Of a DNA stretch of 64,000 nucleotides, positions 31,711 to 41,022 are shown piece after piece. Positions within the stretch are counted from its first letter, which is position 1. Each line of letters begins with the position of its first letter. Source of the DNA: Rhodococcus sp. BP22 (GTDB taxonomy: Bacteria > Actinomycetota > Actinomycetes > Mycobacteriales > Mycobacteriaceae); assembly GCF_014281965.1 (NCBI RefSeq), contig NZ_JACFTB010000005.1, positions 124,001 to 188,000 of the forward strand, read 5' to 3'. The notes beneath the pieces were generated by a model, which saw only the letters and a program-made list of their open reading frames with translations, was not told the origin of the DNA and searched no databases. Made by a program: the position numbers and the translations under genes.

Positions 31711-33207
31711 ATGATGTTGGAGCAAACAGCTCACGTGCAGGCGCCCGACAAAGAGGATCTGCGTGCGCGGATCTCCCGAAGTATCCGTGCTCCTAGGCAA
31801 TTCACTCTTGTCGGTCGCTTTCTGCTCACTGCGGGGACGACGGCTATCGCATTCGCGCCGGTGATTTCCGCCAACTTTTTCGCAGTAGTCGACGGTGCGC
31901 CCACGCTCTATCTGGTTCTGTTGCCGATGTGGGTGGTCATGATCGGGTACGGAGTCGGTCAGGTCACCCAGGGGCGTGTCATCGATGACAAAGAATTGGA
32001 CTGGATCGCAGCGCTGGTGATATGCGTGGTGGCTATCGGCTGCACGTATATGGCGATTCCGCGATTATTGGCGAGTGCGACGCTGTGGCATATCGAGCTG
32101 GTGCCAATTTTCGCGGTGGTCTTCTGCGGATGCATTCTCAATTTCGGCATCAGGCGGGCGTTTCGCGGATGGCGCGTACTTCTGTTCACGGCGTTCTGCT
32201 TCCCGGGAACGGTAGTGCTCACCTCCGCGTACTTCGGCGGCACCCCCATGGTGTTCAGCCTCGTCGTCGCTGGTCTCAATACTCTTGCCGTGTGGTTTGC
32301 GATGGTGCGCCGGCCGGTGCGCTGGAGGTTGTCGTTCGCTGTGGCGGTGTGCACCGTTCTCGGCGCGGTGGCCTTGACACCGCTGTCGAGTACCGCGGGT
32401 CTGGTGGTTCCGTCCATCGTGACGTCTTGCTGCGCGGCCGCGTACGCGTTTTTTCGTCCTGGAGTTCGTACGTCCACGGCGTATCTGGATATGCCACAAC
32501 GGTCGTATATTTCGGTGTTCGTGCTGGCTCTGGTGGCCTTGCTCGCGCTTGCGGTTCTTCCGGCTCCTGCTTCGCGCACACGCGAATCGAGCATGGCGAC
32601 CGCCCCGACCGATTGGCTCGACAGCCTTGCGGATTCGAATAGTTTCACCGTGAGTGAGCAGGAACGGTTCGATTGGGGACCGGCGATTCTGGGCCCCGGT
32701 GCCTCGGTGGTCCGGTACGAGTTGGACGTCGCTGGAGATCCTGATCGGGTGATGTTTCTCGACGTGTTCACCGCCGGATCAGCGGGTGTTCTCTCCAGCT
32801 TCCGGGGTTCGATCTGGTACGCATCGAACCCGCCGGCCCGTGTGAAAGATAAGTTCGCCGAATTGGATCATGGTGTCGTAGTAGTGGGTTCGCAGAACGG
32901 CTCCGACGAGGTCAGCACTCCGAATGAACCACTGTGGGCAGCGTTGGCGTGGACGTGGAAGACACAGTCCGCCGACGACAGCAAGGTGTTCCAGCGCATG
33001 TATCTCATGATGTCGAAGCGTGAGGATGAACCTCGCAACGTTCCCCGGCCGAAGATGCCTACGTTCGAGGGAACCGTACTGGGACCGATCGACTGGTTGG
33101 CTCGCCAACAGGGCAGCGCCGAGTGGGATTCGGGCCAGGAGAAGTACATGGACACCCTGGTGGGCACGCTCGGCTCGATCCTGTCGGACGGCTCCTTCGA
33201 TGACTGA
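31711..33207 (+). CDS. Polytopic membrane protein with extracytoplasmic C-terminal domain, glycan-synthase operon
   Basis: 498 residues. About eight hydrophobic helices between residues 30 and 285, then a soluble C-terminal half (about 290-498) with no recognised domain. The segment GRVIDDKELDWIAAL resembles the conserved loop of exosortase/archaeosortase-type proteins, but the Cys-Arg-His triad of that family is not evident, so I do not assign it. Overlaps the glycosyltransferase gene by 8 bases, so it belongs to the secretion or synthesis complex. ATGATG start; weak ribosome site. Confidence 0.72.
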   Translation: MMLEQTAHVQAPDKEDLRARISRSIRAPRQFTLVGRFLLTAGTTAIAFAPVISANFFAVVDGAPTLYLVLLPMWVVMIGYGVGQVTQGRVIDDKELDWIAALVICVVAIGCTYMAIPRLLASATLWHIELVPIFAVVFCGCILNFGIRRAFRGWRVLLFTAFCFPGTVVLTSAYFGGTPMVFSLVVAGLNTLAVWFAMVRRPVRWRLSFAVAVCTVLGAVALTPLSSTAGLVVPSIVTSCCAAAYAFFRPGVRTSTAYLDMPQRSYISVFVLALVALLALAVLPAPASRTRESSMATAPTDWLDSLADSNSFTVSEQERFDWGPAILGPGASVVRYELDVAGDPDRVMFLDVFTAGSAGVLSSFRGSIWYASNPPARVKDKFAELDHGVVVVGSQNGSDEVSTPNEPLWAALAWTWKTQSADDSKVFQRMYLMMSKREDEPRNVPRPKMPTFEGTVLGPIDWLARQQGSAEWDSGQEKYMDTLVGTLGSILSDGSFDD

Positions 33208-34603
33208 TTACACCCAAGCGTTGCCTGCGCGTTGGTCCGCGGCAGTGACATTCACACGTGGCCAGGTGATCGGGCTGCTCGCGTCTGCGTTGGTGCTCTC
33301 GACGGCACTGGTGTTGGCGACCGACAAGACACTCACCGCCATCGTCGTGGTCGTCAACCTGTATTACCTGGCGTCCACAATCGACAAGACGTACCTGCTG
33401 CATCTCGGAATGACCAAGAGTGTTGCCGTTCGCGTATCCGACGAGAGGGCGCTGGCCGTTCCCGATGACGAGTTACCCCATTACACAGTCCTGCTTCCAG
33501 TCTTCGACGAACCTGAGATCGTTCGGACGCTGATGGACGGCGTCGGCCGGTTGAACTACCCACCCGACAAGTTGGACATTCTGTTGCTGCTCGAAGCCGA
33601 CGACTCCGCCACCATCGAGGCGTTCGAGGAAGAGCGGGTAGGCGGCGTCACTCCGGTATTGGTGCCCCCGAGCGAGCCCCGAACGAAACCGAAGGCCTGC
33701 AACTACGGGATGTCGCTCGAGTTGGAACGCAGTGAGTACGCCACCATCTACGACGCCGAGGACATCCCTGATCCACTTCAATTGCGCAGAGCTGCAGTTA
33801 TGTTCGCCGAGTCGCCGCCTGAAGTAGCCTGCATTCAGGCTCGTCTCGGTTACTTCAACGAGAAGCAGAATATTTTGACCAAGTGGTTCGCCATGGAGTA
33901 CGACCAGTGGTTCACCTACATGCTTCCCGCGCTTGCTCGACGCAACTGCGTCATCCCACTCGGTGGAACCTCGAATCACTTCAGGAGCAGTGTGTGGCGG
34001 GAGCTGGGTGGGTGGGACTCCTTCAATGTGACCGAGGATGCCGATTTGGGAGTCCGCTTGGCGCGTCACGGTTACCGGACGGCACTGATGGACTCGGTGA
34101 CTCTCGAGGAAGCGAACAGCGATCCGGTCAATTGGATCCGCCAGCGTTCCCGGTGGTACAAGGGCTACTTGCAGACCTTTCTGGTGCACTTCCGTTCGCC
34201 GCGAAAACTGGTGCGTGAGATTGGTGTAGTTCCGACTTTGCGGTTTGCGAACACCACGTTGGGGATGCCGTTGAGCAACGTGATCAACTTGATCTTCTGG
34301 TGCAGCGTCTTGTTCTGGTACGTCGGGCATCCGGCGATCATGGAGACGCTCCTACCCGGCGCGATCTACTACATCTCGTTGCTGCTCTTCACCCTGGGAA
34401 ACGTCGTGACACTGATGTTGGGGCTGATCTCTACGCGGGCAACCGACAAACCGTATCTTCTCCTCGCCGCGCTGACCGTGCCCGCGTACTGGGTTATGCA
34501 GGGTCTCGCGGCGGTCAAGGGGCTATTTCAACTCTTCTTCCGTGCTTCGTATTGGGAAAAAACTGTTCATGGCCTGTCGAACAATGGTGAGGGAAACAAG
34601 TGA
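33200..34603 (+). CDS. BcsA-like processive family 2 glycosyltransferase
   Basis: 467 residues. Two N-terminal helices, cytoplasmic GT-A domain with DD and DxD-type motifs (LLEADDSAT, YDAEDIPDP), the TEDADLGVRL acceptor motif and QRSRWYKGYLQ (QxxRW), then four to five C-terminal helices. These are the hallmarks of membrane synthases that polymerise and extrude a glycan. No PilZ domain follows, unlike cellulose synthase BcsA, so c-di-GMP control is not expected through this subunit. Coupled to a BcsB-like partner. Glycan identity unknown. Confidence 0.9.
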   Translation: MTDYTQALPARWSAAVTFTRGQVIGLLASALVLSTALVLATDKTLTAIVVVVNLYYLASTIDKTYLLHLGMTKSVAVRVSDERALAVPDDELPHYTVLLPVFDEPEIVRTLMDGVGRLNYPPDKLDILLLLEADDSATIEAFEEERVGGVTPVLVPPSEPRTKPKACNYGMSLELERSEYATIYDAEDIPDPLQLRRAAVMFAESPPEVACIQARLGYFNEKQNILTKWFAMEYDQWFTYMLPALARRNCVIPLGGTSNHFRSSVWRELGGWDSFNVTEDADLGVRLARHGYRTALMDSVTLEEANSDPVNWIRQRSRWYKGYLQTFLVHFRSPRKLVREIGVVPTLRFANTTLGMPLSNVINLIFWCSVLFWYVGHPAIMETLLPGAIYYISLLLFTLGNVVTLMLGLISTRATDKPYLLLAALTVPAYWVMQGLAAVKGLFQLFFRASYWEKTVHGLSNNGEGNK

Positions 34604-36588
34604 GTGCGATCTGTGGTCGAGTGAGAGTGACATGCTCGGGTCTCGTAGTAGGACTGGTGCTTTCGCTGTCGATGCTGGGATTTGCGTCGACCGCCGAGTC
34701 CCAGCCCTCCGAGTCGATCGAGGGTCAGGACGGCGAGTCGTTGGTTCTGAATTGGCCGTCATTGGGTCTCGGATCGGAGATCGCCTTCGACGCGGCTGAC
34801 GTGGAACAGGCTGTGCAGGTGCCCGTTCCGGCTGGGAGCTCGATGCTCGCCTTGACCGGTCAGTTGCGCTCTCCTGTCGAACTCGGACGGGGCTATCTCG
34901 AGGTCACGTCGGCTGACGGTCGTTTTCTCGGCTCGGCGGACATCCCGGACATCGAGTCGGGTCAGCGCGTGGCCCCGTTCTCGATAGATCTCGCGGGTGC
35001 GGCCGTCGATGCAGCTGCCGGTGTGGCGACACTGCGGATGACCGTCAGGCCGCTCGACCGTTCGAGTGCGGTGTGCGGTGCGCCGCAACGGCTGACGGCG
35101 GCCGACCTTGCGGTCAGTTTCACTGCTGCAGATCAAGTCCCGGAAACGGTCCAGCAGTTCTTTCCCTCGGTGCTCGATACCGTGGAGGTGTTCGTGGATC
35201 CGGAACCGACGACCGCCGAGAAGGAGAGTGTGCTGACTCTGGCTGCGGCCCTGGTACATCGGTACGGCCCCATTCCAGTGCAGATATCGGTGCGGCCTTT
35301 GGGTCGCACGGCGCCGGTCCCTGCCGGTGGTGGTGGGTTGACCCGCTCGGTCGTGGTGCGTGACGACACCGAGCCGGCGGCCGGTATCGCCGATACCGGT
35401 GCGGGGTCCGTTCTCGTCCTCAACGGAACAGGCTCTTCGCTGGCCGATCAGGTCGGGGTGTTCACTGCCGGTCTCGACCGAATTGTTCAGGTCCGGTCCG
35501 CAACGGTGACCAATCTGGAAGCCGATGAGATTCTGGGCACCGATACGTTGACCTTCGAGCAACTCGGCGCCGTCGCATCCACGTCGGTTCTCGGCTCCGC
35601 GCAACTGTTTTCGGGCTTCGACTCCAGTTCCTTCGGGCTGACTCAACCCGGCAATATGGAGGTGCATCTGATGGCCGATTACACCCCGGTGTCCGACGCC
35701 ACCGCCACTGCCACCATTTCTGCGGGCGGGCAGGTGATGCATGCGCAAGAGTTGGATTCGTCCGGCCGAGTGGACGCGACGTTCTCCGTCGCCGGCGGGG
35801 CCATAGCCCGCGCCGTGGGTTTGAATGTCGCCCTGACCTACAGCCCGACTGCCGGGTGCTCTCAGTTCACTGCTCCGATCCAGTTTTCGATCGACCCGGA
35901 GTCGACGGTCACGGTGTCCGGTAGTAGCGGCGGCACCGGCGGTTTCAAATCCCTACCCACCAGCCTCATGCCCACCTTCCAGGTCGCGTTCGACGAGCAG
36001 GACTCCGAAGCCGATGGCGTGCTGGGATTGTCTTACGCGACGCGCGTGGTGGCGTCGATGCAGACCACCGCGAATACGGCGATGAGGCCGATAGTTGCAC
36101 CGATGGACGAGGTCGTCGGTAGCGGCATGGGAGCTCTGGTGGTGGCCGATGCGGACTCACTCGGAGCGGCGGGGATATCGGCGCCGTTGGCTGTCGCCGA
36201 GGGGGCGGTGAAGATCTCGAACGATCAAGGCGTGACTATGGACGTCGACGGCGGAATCGGGTCTTTGCAGGTCTTTGCGGAAGGCGATCGGACCGTCGTA
36301 GCAATCACGACGACGGGGGAGTGGTCCCTGGTCGGGCCGGTTCTCGACCGAGCGACTGCCGGTGGAAGTTGGGCGGATCTGTCCGGCGACGTCGTCGCTG
36401 CCGGGGTCGGCGGTGAGGCTGCGCCGATGACAGTGGTGAGCGACGGACCGGCAGGGGCAGTTTCAGGACCGGAGCGCGGGTGGGTGACGTGGCTCTGGAT
36501 CGGAGCGTCGGCCGTTCTCGTCGCTGCGGCCGTGATGGTGGCCGGGTTGTGGATGGATCGACGTCGTAAACGAGCGGCGTCCCGGTAG
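34600..36588 (+). CDS. BcsB-like secreted/membrane-anchored synthase subunit
   Basis: 662 residues. Signal peptide (about 1-33, cleavage near TAESQ), a large extracytoplasmic region resembling cellulose-synthase regulatory subunit BcsB (LNWPSLGLGSEIAFDA, EVFVDPEPTTAEKESVLTL), and a single C-terminal helix (about 630-652) with basic tail RRRKRAASR. BcsB-type subunits guide the emerging polymer away from the membrane. GTG start overlaps the glycosyltransferase stop (GTGA). Confidence 0.85.
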   Translation: MSAICGRVRVTCSGLVVGLVLSLSMLGFASTAESQPSESIEGQDGESLVLNWPSLGLGSEIAFDAADVEQAVQVPVPAGSSMLALTGQLRSPVELGRGYLEVTSADGRFLGSADIPDIESGQRVAPFSIDLAGAAVDAAAGVATLRMTVRPLDRSSAVCGAPQRLTAADLAVSFTAADQVPETVQQFFPSVLDTVEVFVDPEPTTAEKESVLTLAAALVHRYGPIPVQISVRPLGRTAPVPAGGGGLTRSVVVRDDTEPAAGIADTGAGSVLVLNGTGSSLADQVGVFTAGLDRIVQVRSATVTNLEADEILGTDTLTFEQLGAVASTSVLGSAQLFSGFDSSSFGLTQPGNMEVHLMADYTPVSDATATATISAGGQVMHAQELDSSGRVDATFSVAGGAIARAVGLNVALTYSPTAGCSQFTAPIQFSIDPESTVTVSGSSGGTGGFKSLPTSLMPTFQVAFDEQDSEADGVLGLSYATRVVASMQTTANTAMRPIVAPMDEVVGSGMGALVVADADSLGAAGISAPLAVAEGAVKISNDQGVTMDVDGGIGSLQVFAEGDRTVVAITTTGEWSLVGPVLDRATAGGSWADLSGDVVAAGVGGEAAPMTVVSDGPAGAVSGPERGWVTWLWIGASAVLVAAAVMVAGLWMDRRRKRAASR

Positions 36589-38273
36589 TGACGGTGACGG
36601 ACGTTCGGCGATCCGAGACCCCGATCATCGCTGAACCTGCACGGCACGAGCGTGTCTGGACCTATGCGCTGTTCCTCCCGTGTGCGGTGCTCTACAGCGT
36701 CGTCGGCTACCTGCTGGCTTCGACGTACAACCTGATCGACGGCGACGGTCCTTCTCGAGTGGCCAATGCGGGCTACACAATTTTCAGCCGTGACCCGCAT
36801 CTCGGTGCTATCGGGTTCGTGTGGAATCCACTACCGAGCGTCGTCGAGATCCCGTTGCTGTTGCTGACTCCGGTGTGGCCGGAGATGAAGACGCTGGGTT
36901 TGGCCGGTGTGGTGCAGAGTGCGGTATTCATGGCGCTCGCGGTGGTGGCCGTTCGTCGTATTGCGTTGGACCGGAACGTGCCTCAGGTATGGCGGTGGCT
37001 CGCCGTAGCCACCTTCGCTCTCAATCCCATGATCATCGAGTACGGCGCGACGGGGTTGAGCGAGGCTGCGTTCATCTTCTTCGTCGTCGTTGCTGTTCGA
37101 CGGCTGCTGTTGTGGATGACTACTCACGACGTGCTCGATTTGGCATGGGCGGGTTTCGCGATCGGACTGAGCTATCTGGTGCGTTACGACGCGCTCAGCG
37201 TGGCGGCAGCAGCAGTCGTAGGAGTATTTCTGGTGACCTGGTTGCGTTATCGGGGTACCGCCGGAAACAAGGGGGCTCTGGGGACAGCTCTGCACGACGG
37301 GGTGATCGTGGGATTGCCCTCGGCGGCAGCATTCGTGGTCTGGGCAGTCGCCGGGTGGGTCTTGACCGGGGAGGCGATTTCGCAGATCACCTCCCCCTAC
37401 GGAAACTCCTCGCAGGTATCGGTGGCTGCGGTGAACCAAGGCGGGAGCGGTGTAGACCTGGCGGCGGCCGGTGGCGAGATTCTCGCTCGAATCTTCGGCA
37501 TGCAGCCGTTGCTGCTCGTGGTGTTGGCTATTGCAGCTGTTGTCGCACAAAGACAACGACGCCTCGACTCGTTTGTACCTACCGCCCTGTTCGGCGCGGT
37601 GATCATTTTTCAGGCCGCTGCTCAGATCACGGGTACCACCTTCGGGTGGTTCAGGTTCTACATTTTCGTCATTCCGCTTGTGGTCATCACGATTTTGACA
37701 TGGTGGTCACCGGTAACAGTGAGTGCGCGGGGTGCGTCGGGATGGGCTCGGCATCTGCCCGGTGTGGCCATGCTCGTCGTCGCGGTGACGTCCATTCCGG
37801 TCACCTGGATATCGATGCTGAACCCTGTAGTGGGGAATCAGAGCGTGCAGTTCGGTTTGCGGTCGATCGTGTCGCCCTCGACGAATCCGATGGACCAGGA
37901 GTACTACTTTCAACTGTTTCAGGACGACAGGGCGATCGCCGAGTGGCTGGATCGGCAGAATCTGCCAGAGGGATCGGTTCTTTCGGATAGCTTCCAGAGT
38001 TGGGGAATCTGGTTGGCGTCGAACCGACCGGACCAATTTGTAATCACCAGCGACTTCGATTTCTTCGAGGTTCTCAACGACCCCGCAGCGAGTGGCATCC
38101 GGTACATCTTGGTCTCCGATCCCGTGGCCGACGGAGGGATGGATGCCATCAACACTCGGTATCCCAGTTTGTGGGACGACGGAGCGGGACTCGGTACTCG
38201 GGAGATGAGCGTCGTGGGTCCGGGGGACGTGGTCCGCTGGAGAATCTATTCGGTGGACACAGCCGGCGGCTGA
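36588..38273 (+). CDS. GT-C-like polytopic glycosyltransferase (ArnT/PMT type)
   Basis: 561 residues, about ten to twelve helices. First extracytoplasmic loop holds LIDGDGPSRVANAGYTIFS with acidic residues expected of lipid-phosphosugar GT-C enzymes; the C-terminal part (about 420-561) is soluble with EYYFQLFQDDRAIAEWL. Likely transfers a sugar from a polyprenyl phosphate donor to the glycan or a surface acceptor. Starts on the last base of the BcsB-like stop codon, so it is the fourth operon gene. Confidence 0.78.
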   Translation: MTVTDVRRSETPIIAEPARHERVWTYALFLPCAVLYSVVGYLLASTYNLIDGDGPSRVANAGYTIFSRDPHLGAIGFVWNPLPSVVEIPLLLLTPVWPEMKTLGLAGVVQSAVFMALAVVAVRRIALDRNVPQVWRWLAVATFALNPMIIEYGATGLSEAAFIFFVVVAVRRLLLWMTTHDVLDLAWAGFAIGLSYLVRYDALSVAAAAVVGVFLVTWLRYRGTAGNKGALGTALHDGVIVGLPSAAAFVVWAVAGWVLTGEAISQITSPYGNSSQVSVAAVNQGGSGVDLAAAGGEILARIFGMQPLLLVVLAIAAVVAQRQRRLDSFVPTALFGAVIIFQAAAQITGTTFGWFRFYIFVIPLVVITILTWWSPVTVSARGASGWARHLPGVAMLVVAVTSIPVTWISMLNPVVGNQSVQFGLRSIVSPSTNPMDQEYYFQLFQDDRAIAEWLDRQNLPEGSVLSDSFQSWGIWLASNRPDQFVITSDFDFFEVLNDPAASGIRYILVSDPVADGGMDAINTRYPSLWDDGAGLGTREMSVVGPGDVVRWRIYSVDTAGG

Positions 38274-38725
38274 CGGTTGGCGAAGTGGTCTACGCATGCG
38301 GCTTGGATCTGGCGAACAAGAACCACGGTCAACGGTGCCACTGCGATCAACGCCACCCATGCGACGGGCGACAAGGCCGATACCGAGCCCGTCGCCAGAA
38401 CCAGTACGGCCAACACGAGGGCACCAGCGAGCAGGGGTACGACACGTCGAGAGTAGAGCAGGAAGCCGGCTACTGGGCGACGAGCACTGGATTGACGCTG
38501 TTCCGCAGTCGCATCGCTGTTCAGACCTATCAAGACATCCTCCTGCACCACGAAGTGTTCGGTAAATGTACCTTTGGTTTGTTTAAACTTCAAATACAGA
38601 CCAGATGTAGGCGTCTGCACGGGCTTGATGTCGTAGAGTCCGCCCATGGCTGGGGGTCTGTAACCACGAGGGCTCGTCAGAAACATTCGGGCGAATGACT
38701 TGGTTTGATACTCAATCACCGGCAT
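38246..38725 (-). CDS. Small membrane protein of unknown function
   Basis: 159 residues; soluble N-terminal half (about 1-90) and two C-terminal helices (about 93-140). Not recognised. Its 3' end overlaps the convergent GT-C-like gene by 28 bases. Its ATG lies only 11 bases from the divergent 38-codon reading frame at 38737, so one of these starts may be wrong; in-frame ATGs 39 and 78 bases downstream are alternatives. Confidence 0.6.
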   Translation of the reverse strand: MPVIEYQTKSFARMFLTSPRGYRPPAMGGLYDIKPVQTPTSGLYLKFKQTKGTFTEHFVVQEDVLIGLNSDATAEQRQSSARRPVAGFLLYSRRVVPLLAGALVLAVLVLATGSVSALSPVAWVALIAVAPLTVVLVRQIQAACVDHFANRQPPAVSTE

Positions 38726-38736
38726 GATGCCTTCTT

Positions 38737-38853
38737 ATGTACAAAGTCCGCAGACGTAGCGTCTTCCTCAAGCCCCGCATGATCGATCTGTACATCGGTC
38801 TCGCCGGTGGCGGCATCGTAGCGGCCGGCATGCTTGTGATGGGCCTGCGCTGA
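38737..38853 (+). CDS. Putative 38-residue membrane protein
   Basis: Reads MYKVRRRSVFLKPRM then IDLYIGLAGGGIVAAGMLVM: basic N-terminus plus one helix. About four fifths of codons end in G or C, as in real genes here. No ribosome site, and the divergent neighbour starts 11 bases away. Could be an accessory subunit of the glycan synthase operon. Confidence 0.4.
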   Translation: MYKVRRRSVFLKPRMIDLYIGLAGGGIVAAGMLVMGLR

Positions 38854-39702
38854 ACTGAGCCCTCGAATGGCTGTGTAGGTCGGGGGGATCCGCCCGAACC
38901 GCACAGCAATGCGGCGTGAGCAGTCGGCCGTCAGTTTGATCGTCGCAAGATTGTTGTGTCCGTGCGTGGCAGTCCCGGTTCACGTATCTCGGCAGTTCAC
39001 AGGCACCCCACCCCTGTGGTGTCGTGACCGCGCCGAACACTGCCTTGGCATCGATTGGTGCGGGGTTCAGGTGGACGGATTGCGCGCCTTTCGCGAAGAT
39101 CGGCTGAATCCTTCGCCGATCACGTGCGGTGGCAGTGTTGAAGAAAGGCTGGCCTCTCGCCTTGCGTCTCATCGTCGCAACTTCTCCGCCACCGTGAATA
39201 AACGGGGGATTCGATTGATAAATGGATTGTTTCAGTCGAACTGAACGAATGTATGGCGGATTGTCTTTCGTTCATCGATTTCTAGGGCGACTCCGGGGTT
39301 CCTCGAGTGGTAGTCAGACCCCCGATCGCGCTGTAATGAGCGGTCGCCAGGCGAACTATGAGTATTGAGAAAACGACGTCCGTATGTGTGACTTCTGTTA
39401 CATGGAAATGCTGAAGCCGAAATTGGAACCGAATTCATTCAATTGAACGACGGATGAAACCTGTGAGACGCCCGATTGTGTTGACGATTCTGACCCGTTG
39501 CCCCGCTGGCGATCTCGTGGTCACTCACAGTGTCGGTTGCGTCGTGGCTGTCCAACTGGCGGCGGAAGTCCCAACGCGCAATTTGTCACACCGGGCCCTT
39601 AGTATGTGCGAGAGCAATGACCAGTCATTGACGTCATGTGCTCGGCTTCGCTTTCGACTGATCGCGATTCACATTCGGCCTCTGAAATAGGAAGACTCCA
39701 CC
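38854..39702. other. Gene-free region before ugd
   Basis: About 850 bases without a convincing gene. Reading frames at 38768-39172 (minus) and 39454-39690 (plus) lack homology, codon bias and ribosome sites. The right part is AT-richer and contains TTCAATTGAA (39438). Probably promoter and leader sequence of ugd plus decayed DNA. Confidence 0.5.
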
Positions 39703-41022
39703 ATGCGAATTACCGTGTTCGGAACCGGTTATCTCGGTGCGACCCATGCGGCGTGTATGGCGGAGTTGGGACATGAGGTCCTCGGTGTCGACGTCGATCC
39801 AGCCAAGCTAGCCAAGCTCGAGGCTGGCGAGGTGCCGTTCTACGAGCCTGGGCTCGAAGAGGTTCTCCAGCGCAACATCGCGGCAGGGCGTCTGAAGTTC
39901 ACGTCCTCTTATGAGGAGGCTGCTGAGTTCGCCGAGGTCCACTTCCTCGGTGTCGGCACACCGCAAAAGAAGGGTGAGTTCGCTGCCGACATGATTTATG
40001 TCGATGCGGTCATCGAGCAGCTCGCACCACTGCTCACCAAGCCGGCCGTCATCTTCGGAAAGTCGACGGTCCCAGTTGGGACCGCTGCCCGGCTTGCGAC
40101 ACGAGCCCGTGAGCTCGCGCCGGCGGGCGAAGAGGTCGAGGTGGCGTGGAACCCGGAGTTCCTCCGTGAGGGCTACGCAGTCAAGGACACCTTGCATCCG
40201 GATCGTCTCGTATTGGGTGTAGACAAAGTGCGACCCGGCCGTGCAGAGGAACTGGCACGCGAGGTGTACGCGCAGCTGCTCGAAGAGCAAATTCCTTTCC
40301 TTGTCACCGATCTGGCGACTGCCGAGTTGGTCAAGGCCTCGGCCAATGCCTTCCTCGCTACCAAGATTTCGTTCATCAACGCGATCGCCGAGGTCTGTGA
40401 AGCGGCAGGGGCCGATGTGACAGTGCTGGCAGATGCCATCGGTCACGACGATCGCATCGGCCGTAAGTTCCTCAACGCTGGCATCGGTTTCGGTGGCGGA
40501 TGTCTGCCCAAGGATATCCGCGCTTTCATGGCCAGAGCCGGTGAATTGGGTGCCGACCAGGCGTTGACGTTCTTGCGCGAGGTCGACAACATCAACATGC
40601 GCCGCCGTACCCGCATGGTGGAGTTGGCCAGAGAAGCCTGCGGGTCCCTGCTGGGTGCGCGGGTCGCGGTGCTCGGGGCGGCTTTCAAGCCTGATTCGGA
40701 CGACGTGCGTGATTCTCCGGCCCTCAATGTGGCTGGCCAGATCCAGCTGCAGGGTGCTGCGGTCAACGTGTACGACCCGAAGGCGATGGACAACTCGCGT
40801 GCGCTGTTTCCGACACTTGGCTACAGCACCTCAGCGCTCGAAGCGTGCGAAGGTGCGGACGTAGTGCTTGTACTGACGGAATGGAAAGAGTTCAAGGCGT
40901 TGACACCCAAGGACCTCGACAGCGTGGTTCGGGCGAAAACCTTGATCGATGGCCGGAACTGCCTCGATCCGCTGGAGTGGCGCAACGCTGGCTGGACCTA
41001 CCGCGGGCTTGGTCGCCCGTAA
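39703..41022 (+). CDS. ugd: UDP-glucose 6-dehydrogenase
   Basis: 439 residues, full length. N-terminal NAD fold ITVFGTGYLGATHAACMAEL; catalytic Cys267 in GIGFGGGCLPKDIRAF; C-terminal UDP-binding domain with VLGAAFKPDSDDVRDSP and VLVLTEWKEF. Oxidises UDP-glucose to UDP-glucuronate, a precursor for acidic exopolysaccharide. GGAAGACT precedes the ATG. Separate transcription unit from the EPS genes, with 614 bases between. Confidence 0.94.
   Translation: MRITVFGTGYLGATHAACMAELGHEVLGVDVDPAKLAKLEAGEVPFYEPGLEEVLQRNIAAGRLKFTSSYEEAAEFAEVHFLGVGTPQKKGEFAADMIYVDAVIEQLAPLLTKPAVIFGKSTVPVGTAARLATRARELAPAGEEVEVAWNPEFLREGYAVKDTLHPDRLVLGVDKVRPGRAEELAREVYAQLLEEQIPFLVTDLATAELVKASANAFLATKISFINAIAEVCEAAGADVTVLADAIGHDDRIGRKFLNAGIGFGGGCLPKDIRAFMARAGELGADQALTFLREVDNINMRRRTRMVELAREACGSLLGARVAVLGAAFKPDSDDVRDSPALNVAGQIQLQGAAVNVYDPKAMDNSRALFPTLGYSTSALEACEGADVVLVLTEWKEFKALTPKDLDSVVRAKTLIDGRNCLDPLEWRNAGWTYRGLGRP

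Noticed and set aside
33200-36588. Cellulose synthase operon (bcsAB)
   Set aside because: No PilZ domain, BcsC or endoglucanase gene; only general synthase motifs are shared, so cellulose cannot be claimed.
38768-39172. 134-codon open frame on the minus strand
   Set aside because: Arg/Cys-rich translation typical of shadow frames, and it overlaps the better small ORF at 38737.
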